Source: Stachybotrys elegans (Eukaryota; Ascomycota; Sordariomycetes; Hypocreales; Stachybotryaceae). From it: a DNA stretch of 64,000 bases. A model generated the notes under the pieces. It was not told where the DNA came from, did not search any database, and saw nothing but the letters and a program-made list of their open reading frames with translations. Position 1 is the stretch's first letter. Each line of letters begins with the position of its first letter. The translations under genes and the position numbers were made by a program. Below, in pieces: positions 57,588 through 64,000 of this stretch. The stretch spans positions 186,001 to 250,000 of the forward strand of contig JAGPNK010000008.1 of the NCBI GenBank assembly GCA_020746835.1, in the 5' to 3' direction.

Positions 57588-58745
57588 ATGCAGCGGGCTT
57601 CGTACGGCCAGTCGCCTCCCCTCCACCACCCCGTGCCTCAGCACGTATCGACGGTCCCGCAGCTTCGATCACCGCCTCCGCCCACGGGCTCTGCGCAGTC
57701 CCAACAGCATGCCTACGGCGCTGCCGCCGGCGCTGGAAACCCTTACCAGCAGCAGGGCGGCTCCAGCGGCAACGTCTTCGGCGCATACGGCCAGTTCATG
57801 AACGACCCGACGGCGCATGTCGCCGCGCAGCTTGGCTCCAATGCCTTCAAGCAGGGCCAGGAGTATATGGAGCAGAATGTAAGGGACCAGAGTCAGACCC
57901 TGGTTGCAGGGGATTGGAGCTTGCGCTGACGGGCATTACGCCATTCAGATTAGCCGATTCGTCAGTGTGTCGGCATTGAAACACTACTTCAACGTCTCCA
58001 ACTCGTACGTCGTTAACAAGCTGTTCCTGGTGCTGTTCCCCTGGAGGCATAAGCCCTGGTCGAGGAAGCATGCGGTCGGGGCCAACGGCCAGGAAGGCTG
58101 GTATCTGCCGCCCCGCGAGGACATCAACAGCCCCGACATGTATATCCCAGGTGAGTACAGCCGTGTCATCCCGATGCGCAACCGGCTGACCTCGCTGTAG
58201 TCATGGCCTTGGTGACATACATTCTCTTGTCTACGCTCATCGCCGGCCTGCGAGGGCATTTCCAACCAGAGCTATTGGGATACACGGCATCGACGAGCTT
58301 CTTTGTCGTCGTTGTGGAGATTGTCGCGCTGCAGCTGGGCTGCTACATCCTGAGCATCTCTAGCCAGTCTCAGCTCCTGGATCTGGTGGCGTACTCGGGA
58401 TACAAGTTTGTTGGTATCATTGTCACCATCATTGTTGCCGAGGTCTTCAATGGTGGCACGGGTACCGGTGGCTGGGTTGGATGGACCATCTTCCTCTACA
58501 CGTTCCTCGCCAATTCACTGTTCCTGGTGCGTGCCCAAACCACCCTCTCCTCATCCCTCACTTACTGACTGGCTGGATAGATGCGTTCCCTCAAGTACGT
58601 TCTGCTCCCTGAGTCGCCCGGCAACAGTGGCGGCCCAATGCAGATCGACTCTCGGGCCAAGCGCAATCAGAGGACTCAGTTTCTCTTTTTCTACTCGTAC
58701 ATTGTCCAGCTGTTCTTCATGTGGATCCTGACCAGGGCCTCATAA
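57588..58745 (+). CDS. YIF1: YIF1 family ER-Golgi transport membrane protein
   Basis: Four exons join in phase: 57588-57878, 57949-58150, 58201-58526 and 58581-58745, giving 327 residues. Yif1 pairs with Yip1 and Ypt GTPases in COPII vesicle budding and fusion between ER and Golgi. Seen: a Gln/Pro/Gly-rich cytosolic N-terminus; FGAYGQFMNDPTAHVAAQLG and the YVVNKLFLVLFPWRHKPW stretch (about 119-136), both hallmarks of YIF1; REDINSPDMYIPVMALVTY leading into the first of about five membrane spans; and a C-terminal span ending in MWILTRAS. The four-exon model restores these motifs exactly, whereas the unspliced frames break them. Confidence 0.93.
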
Positions 58746-59302
58746 AGGACAGCCGATCGGGATTCGCTTTGCACAGTCGAACGAACTGCTAGGGAACAAG
58801 GGGGAAAAGGCGGGGAGTATCATTGTCTGTACGGTGGTACCGGGCGGGTGTATAGAGTTAGAAGGCAAAAATACGTGACGGGCGCATACAAAATCAATCT
58901 TTGGTGAGATGAGTCAATGAGAAGACGAATGGCTGGAACATTGGGGGCGGCTTGTGATATATGTTGATACTTGTCAATGGAGAGGCAGTTATTGTTCCAT
59001 ACCTATACATATCCGATACCGTATCAAAGTAGCTTCTTGTACTCCCTTCAAACACGCACTTCCACATCCAGGCCATGGAAATTGACTCGGTGGATGTTTT
59101 GTCCAAGCCATACGTCGTGATTTGGTCTCCTCCTTCAAATGCCCCCACGTGACGTCCCCGGGCCAGTCAGAGCACGGAACCAAGGACCCGATAACACCCA
59201 CTTTCAACTCTCAGTGGGCATTGCGACTTGGTATAAACTCTCTGCTGCCTCTTCGTACACACAACTTCATTCTCCAGAGTATAACTTAAACAGACCGCCA
59301 AG
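58746..59302. other. Intergenic region between YIF1 and Mpv17-like gene
   Basis: 3' flank of YIF1 followed by the Mpv17-like promoter, with TATAAA at 59232-59237, 66 bases before the start codon. No gene seen. Confidence 0.6.
59232..59237 (+). promoter_or_regulatory. Candidate TATA box of the Mpv17-like gene
   Basis: TATAAA 66 bases before the start codon in a CT-rich setting. This is a short leader if used. Confidence 0.4.
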
Positions 59303-60128
59303 ATGAGTTCATCACCAATAACGGCGGCCACGCTTCAGGCTGCCCTGCTGGGGGCCATCTCCAATGTCTTGGCTCAGCTCATTACCGTCTACAAGACAGA
59401 TGTGCGTTTAATTCCCCGAGGATGCTCTACCTCCAAAACCTAAGCCCCTTATATGTTTATATCATATCGTTTGGCTGACCATGGCTCATGTAGGCACCTC
59501 TGGCGATCGACTGGATCCCTGTATTTCAATTTGTTCTGTTCAACATCATCGCCACGCCGCCCAACTATCTATGGTAAGCTCCTCACTCCTCACCCGCGGC
59601 CTCCCATTTCCTTACACATTGGAAACCCGCAGGCAGGACACCTTGGAATCATCCTTTCCAGCCCATCCAGCGCCCAGCAAGCAGAGCCAGAAGGAGCACG
59701 CCGACGATAAGAAGAAGAAGAAGCAGGACAGGAAGCAACCCGAGCCCGAGCTGTCGGTCAAGAACACGCTCATCAAGTTCCTGCTTGACCAGACGCTCGG
59801 AGCCGCCTCGAACACGCTCCTCTTCTGCTTCTACGCGCGCTCACTGCAGGTCGCCATGGCAGGCGCCCCGCGCGTCACCAACTTCTTCAAGGCTGTCTCG
59901 TACTGGACCAGCCCTGGCACCATCGAGCTCCACCGCGTCGACTTCGGCGCTGTGCTCGAAGCTGCCCTGGATGATTGTTGGCCCATGATTACGGCCGGGT
60001 GGAAGCTGTGGCCGGCTATATCACTCATCAACTTCACCCTCGTCAAGACTGTTCAAGGGCGCAACCTGGTCGGCTCATTGGCTGGCTTGGCTTGGGGTGT
60101 CTACGTAAGTCTTGCTTCCTCGAGCTGA
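59303..60128 (+). CDS. Mpv17/PMP22 family organelle membrane protein
   Basis: Three exons join in phase: 59303-59401, 59494-59573 and 59633-60128, giving 224 residues. Family members are small channel-like proteins of the peroxisomal or inner mitochondrial membrane. Seen: TLQAALLGAISNVLAQLI (first span); IDWIPVFQFVLFNIIATPPNYLWQD; a charged Lys-rich loop of about 40 residues; NTLIKFLLDQTLGAASNTLLFCFYA; and the family signature W-x2-WP-x-x-x-x-INF in GWKLWPAISLINFTLV (about 183-198). The C-terminus WGVYVSLASSS ends without a Lys or PTS-like signal. A donor-like gtaagt overlaps the last codons, but the unspliced end matches the usual family C-terminus better. Confidence 0.9.
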
Positions 60129-60594
60129 GGCACGTTCAGGCTCGAAACATAAATCTTGGGGCGCTATGAGATATGGTTTGATATATAGAGTTGGAGAAAG
60201 ATGAAGAGGCGTGCCGTGGACGTATAGTGAAGATTGTCCGACTCGTCATCCGTGATAGGGTGGGATTCATTAGAGTCATCTCGTATCTATTCCCCTAGAG
60301 AACGCTTTAGAGGCTACCTGTGGTTCCTGTTACAATAAAAATTCTTACTTCGCTACTTGATCGCTGTTGTGTCATCAGATTCTTGCCAACCAAACCTGTC
60401 ATAGACGTTGATATAGTTGGCCTGCCTATCGTAGACGGCAGGGCAGCTGAAAAGGTACCGGTTCAAATGAGCGTCGGGGCTGGGTTGAAGCAAGGCGCCT
60501 TTAGATTCATCGAGTCTCGTGTCATACCCGAATCCCGAGGCGCCTGGGTTCCTTCTGAACATGTTCGCGAGCGTTTCTGTGCTGCACTTTCATT
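60129..60594. other. Convergent 3' region
   Basis: Holds AATAAA-like sequence near 60336 for the Mpv17-like gene. A short plus-strand frame at 60320-60598 is not supported as a gene. Confidence 0.55.
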
Positions 60595-61722
60595 CTAAGC
60601 CGGGTCGATGACCGGCTCTTCCACAGGATCCCATACATTTGGCTGCCTCTCTAGCCAATCTTCAATTGCGGATCTTGACAAAAGCTGACCAGGCACCCTC
60701 TCATGCTTGGGGTTTGGCACCAGAGATAAACCATTCACCGTGTTCTGTACAGAGTGAATGACCGTTTTTGTCGAAGGGGGGCCGGAGGTCTCTATCTGTG
60801 GACTGGAAGCCAGGATTTCGAATTCCGAAAACAACTGGTCAGCGAGTTTATAAAAGTACCTCAGCCAAGGTCTCATGTTCCATGAGTAATCATCGGTGCA
60901 CTGAGATTGAAGCATCTCATTGGAGAAGTTGTATATGGTGGCGAGGACCCATCTGACTTCCCGTGGAAGTCTCGCGTGTGACTGGATCACACAAGACCAG
61001 GCTCGCGCGAGTTGGAACACATGGTCGGTTTTCCGTTCCACCTCCAGAGCTTGGAACAATTCTGCGATGAGTGAGCTGTTCGCACATGGTTGGAAATCTT
61101 TCAACCCCGCGAAAGTGACATATTCGAACAGGTACAGGCCGGGGACACGAGGATAGGATATCGGGCGGGCTCCAAGACCTGTGAAGGTGGGACTGCCTGT
61201 AGGGATCTCCTTCATGATGTCGGGATTCAATGTCCTCGGTGCTCGAGGTGCTGGTTCGGTGCCATTCGGCTGTAATCTGGACCGCAGCAGAGTCTGAGGC
61301 AAAGATAGAATGAAATTCTGGAATGCGCCCTCCGACGACACTGGTGATACTAGTCGCCGAGTTGGCAACATCTCTCCCTGGACGTCTTGATAATTGCTCT
61401 GCGGCTCCGTCATTCCACTCGGCTGTCGTTGGTTTGAAGCCCCGGGCATGAGAGTAAGAGAATCGTCATTCCCTCTCCTGGTAGAATTCTAGTCTCTGGC
61501 CTGAATCCACGAGGCATACAAACTGCCGTGGTAGAAGAGCACAGCGCACTCGCCGCAGAAGGGCTGCGCTAAGTGCATCGAGTGATAGATGCAATGATAC
61601 ACTTGGTGTGTAGTGCAGAAATAGTTGGTCTGACCGACAAAGGAGGGTCTGTCATGATTGACGGGGGCGCGCCATTCGTGGTTGAGATGGAGGCAGCCGC
61701 CTTCACAGACCGTGTCTGCCAT
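60595..61722 (-). CDS. Unrecognised protein with Cys/His-rich N-terminus (two-exon model)
   Basis: The main open frame gives 284 residues from an ATG at 61449. An upstream frame (61722-61520) joins to 61477-60595 in phase across a 42-base GT-AG intron, giving 361 residues. The first 60 residues are rich in Cys and His (CEGGCLHLNH, YFCTTHQVYHCIYHS, PFCGEC), suggesting a zinc-binding fold. The second part has a long helical region with LAELFQAL-like and ARAWSCVIQSHARLPREVRWVL segments and ends VWDPVEEPVIDPA. I recognise no family. The 42-base intron is shorter than usual, so the two frames may instead be separate or the model may be incomplete. Codon use is less GC-biased than in neighbouring housekeeping genes, which fits a weakly expressed lineage-specific gene. 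Confidence 0.55.
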
Positions 61723-63613
61723 GCTGCCGAGGCTATAAAGATCGAGGTCAAGGATGGCTCAGCGGCAGTATCAGAGGAAGCGATTGACCGGCGGATAGGG
61801 TTAGTAGCGAGTGCTGGTACGATAGGTATCTAGCGAATGACTGAATGAATGTATCGTGGCCGGCGGATGTGATAAGGAGAAAGACGGACGGCCTCGTCGC
61901 GTAATAGAAACCATGCCAGGCAGTGAGACATTGAGGGCAGGAGGCGGGCAAGGTGTACTTGCCGCCATTAGAGGTAGCAAATGGGTAGGCAGGCACCATA
62001 CCATGCATATACTACCTGCTACCTAGGCACCTACTATGCATCTGTTGAGTGCCGCATATGAAGGGAAGCATCACGCTGACTCCCCAGAGGGCCGAATGAG
62101 CAGACGATCTTGACGTGGCAAACCTTGTTACTATCGTACTCACTCATACACAACTCAGGCACTGTGGGTAGGTATAGCTGCAACGAAGTGGGCCTTGTAC
62201 CGGTGCATAGGAGGCTTGATAGATACAGTAGAAGAATATCCATCCTCGGCCGAAGCAGCCGTTCACAAGTCCCTGACAACTTGACATGCCTTGGTTTGGG
62301 GCGGGTCTCTCGAGCCAAATCATGGGTCTGTGTTGTCACCATCTTGGTTTGCTGTGGCACCGAGGACTGGCTGGCTGCATGCCTGAACCCTGAAGGGACC
62401 CATGCCAAGGGTGCATTCATGTCCAAAACTGGGTGGCGGGGCTGGATTACCGTCCACACAGGCATCTTGAGTCTGTAGAGGTCGGTGAAGGATTAGACTG
62501 TGTTGTGTGCGGGATTCTGTCCTAGGGCGGAGGGAGGAGGGTTGCTTTTCGAAGCGTAGACCCCGGTAGTGCGCCTCTTATCTTGTAGCCCCTATTGCTT
62601 CGCCATGGCATGGGGAAAATGTTCCAGTATGGATATTGAGAATGGATATTGGGACTGCTCACCCAACCCTGACTTTGCCGTTACCCGTTGCTCCTGGCTT
62701 GCCTTGCTAGTGCCTACCGCCCTGAATTAGTAGCAATTAGGGGTGGTCCTCCTGAGCAAAGTTTGCTCGTAGTGGCTTGAAGGAGAGGTAGATGCCTATC
62801 TGCTCAGTACTGAGGTATGCACTTATCTCAGATACGTAGATACCTACGTACCGGTGCTCTGTACCTTACGTCAGAGCCGACAGGGTAGACCAGGCGGCCA
62901 ATGACAGTTGGAGATTGTCGGCCAGGCGGTTCTCCTCCAGTGCTCCTGGACCTTGTCTTGGCTGCCCACGCGGTGGGAAAAAAGCCAAGCGCCGCACTCG
63001 CTGCGAAAAGTAAGATACATATATCTATGTACCTGCCTGTGCTATCTCCATCTGTGATGGCTTGGGCAATAGAGGATGCTGGTATCTCCGCCTTGTCCCG
63101 AGCATCGGGCACCCGATTGCTTCTGAGCTGATGGCGAAGCTCTTGGCTTGCATTCACACTACTAAGGTACATACCTAGGTAGGTACTAAGCTCAAGTCCC
63201 TTAATCACCTAGGCAGGCGCCCTTAGGGTATGGCGGGCGCGGCTTCTGCTTAAGTCGAGCTTTCTTTCCCTTGCTGGTACAGGGGTCTGGCACTGGAAGC
63301 TTCCCCACCAGGACGACCATCTCTCCGGGCTTCTCACATCCTCATCTGTCCCGTCCATTTCTGCCCCTCGAGACACCCGTAGCTGCTCCTTTATTGATCC
63401 TCCCATTCAGAGAAATGCGTCGCCGACCCTGGGATTCATTGCCTGTTGCCATGTCGCCCTAGCTCTACATACACACCTCGAGCATCCCAGAAGCCCGCCT
63501 CGGCCTCTTGTCACTCTGGCTTTGGCTTCAACCTGCGGAGGGCAAGCCAGCCAGCCAGCGAGCCAGCCAGCGAGCCAGCAGGCAAGGGACCAAGCGAGCG
63601 CTGGGGCACGAGC
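61723..63613. other. Intergenic region with motif-rich flank
   Basis: About 1.9 kb. No gene recognised. Three clusters of TAGGTAC/GTACCTA-type sequence lie at 62011-62036, 62811-62872 and 63161-63190. The right end holds a gccagccagcgagccagc repeat (63545-63582), in the leader of the next gene. Confidence 0.5.
63545..63582. repeat. Short tandem repeat of a 4-base unit (agcc/agcg)
   Basis: Imperfect tandem copies of agcc with agcg variants, about 30 bases before the start codon of the last gene in the window. Confidence 0.8.
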
Positions 63614-64000
63614 ATGCCTCACCAGCTTCGTGAAGTCGGCCTGGTCGACCTCCTCGACTCCGACCCCCGCCCGGCCTTTATCGTCGCCTGCGACTTTGCC
63701 GACCACGCTGGCTCCGTGTCTGAGCCCGCGCCCGAGTCTTCGTCTGCCAACAACGTAACGCCTTCTCCCATCATCCACTGCAATCCGGCCCTCACCTCCA
63801 ATGATGTGCTCTTTGATTCTGTCCGCGCCCTTCCAAAGAGTGAAGCCGACTCCAGCTTTTGGGCCTGGATCGTCACCCTCCCCTCCTCCGACCGCTTGCA
63901 ACCTCGTGCTCAGCATTCCCTTCCCTACTTAGGTGTACTCTGGACTAGAAGCGTCGTCCTCGGCAAATGGATCGTCATGAGCGGCAACGAGGCCTTGCCT
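63614..64000 (+). CDS. N-terminal part of a possible hybrid histidine kinase (cut by window edge)
   Basis: An ATG at 63614 opens a frame of 129 codons that runs off the window without a stop. The N-terminus reads VGLVDLLDSDPRPAFIVACDF, then IIHCNPALTSNDVLFDSV, then SFWAWIVTLP and, near the end, VVLGKWIVMSG. The pattern DLLDxDPRPxFxV...NPAL is what I associate with the N-termini of fungal hybrid histidine kinases carrying a PAS-like sensor region, but no kinase motif lies inside the window. The repeat-rich leader just upstream is unusual. The start is the first ATG in frame. Confidence 0.5.
   Translation, partial: MPHQLREVGLVDLLDSDPRPAFIVACDFADHAGSVSEPAPESSSANNVTPSPIIHCNPALTSNDVLFDSVRALPKSEADSSFWAWIVTLPSSDRLQPRAQHSLPYLGVLWTRSVVLGKWIVMSGNEALP

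Noticed and set aside
60104..60168. Possible fourth exon of the Mpv17-like gene via a gtaagt donor
   Set aside because: The spliced end gives YARNINLGAL, while the unspliced end WGVYVSLASSS matches the family's usual C-terminus.

Overview
The window is nuclear DNA of a filamentous ascomycete, most likely a sordariomycete of the Hypocreales. Protein-coding genes carry short GT-AG introns (about 42-340 nt), promoters are CT-rich, and the proteins (glucokinase, NpgA-type phosphopantetheinyl transferase, fungal PI-PLC, YIF1, Mpv17/PMP22, LYC1) have a Pezizomycotina look. The order-level call is an inference from sequence style; no search was possible.

Layout. 1-560: 5' part of a proline/glutamine-rich protein on the minus strand. 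561-6492: long region without a recognised gene. 6493-18000: dense housekeeping block with glucokinase (+), a Naa50-type acetyltransferase with an N-terminal PIP-box (-), an Sgf11-like SAGA subunit (+), the PPIL1 cyclophilin (-), signal peptide peptidase (+) and 4'-phosphopantetheinyl transferase (+). 17935-20644: dienelactone hydrolase (-) and a LYC1-like acetyltransferase (-). 25512-27901: PI-specific phospholipase C (-). 27902-36661: gene-poor, holding one intron-containing tRNA gene (-) and one 90-residue cupin gene (+). 36662-45000: a disordered, possibly myristoylated protein, a Mid2-like membrane protein and a small secreted cysteine protein (all +). 47118-54247: a giant disordered/coiled-coil protein (+). 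54823-60128: signal recognition particle receptor alpha (-), YIF1 (+) and an Mpv17/PMP22 protein (+). 60595-61722: an unrecognised two-exon gene (-). 63614-64000: start of a further gene, possibly a hybrid histidine kinase (+).

The genes do not form a pathway cluster. Several serve protein trafficking or membranes (SRP receptor alpha, YIF1, signal peptide peptidase, Mpv17), chromatin or RNA processing (Sgf11, PPIL1), signalling (PLC, possible histidine kinase) and metabolism (glucokinase, PPTase, DLH). Gene models, including splice sites, were built by hand by matching reading phase across introns. No transposon, CRISPR array or secondary-metabolite cluster was seen.

Points most worth a second look: the hydrophobic C-terminal tail of the glucokinase, the PIP-box on the Naa50 homologue, the missing start exon and linear motifs of the giant coiled-coil protein, the tRNA gene whose anticodon reads GAC, and two small multi-exon genes (cupin, secreted cysteine protein) that simple open-reading-frame scans miss.
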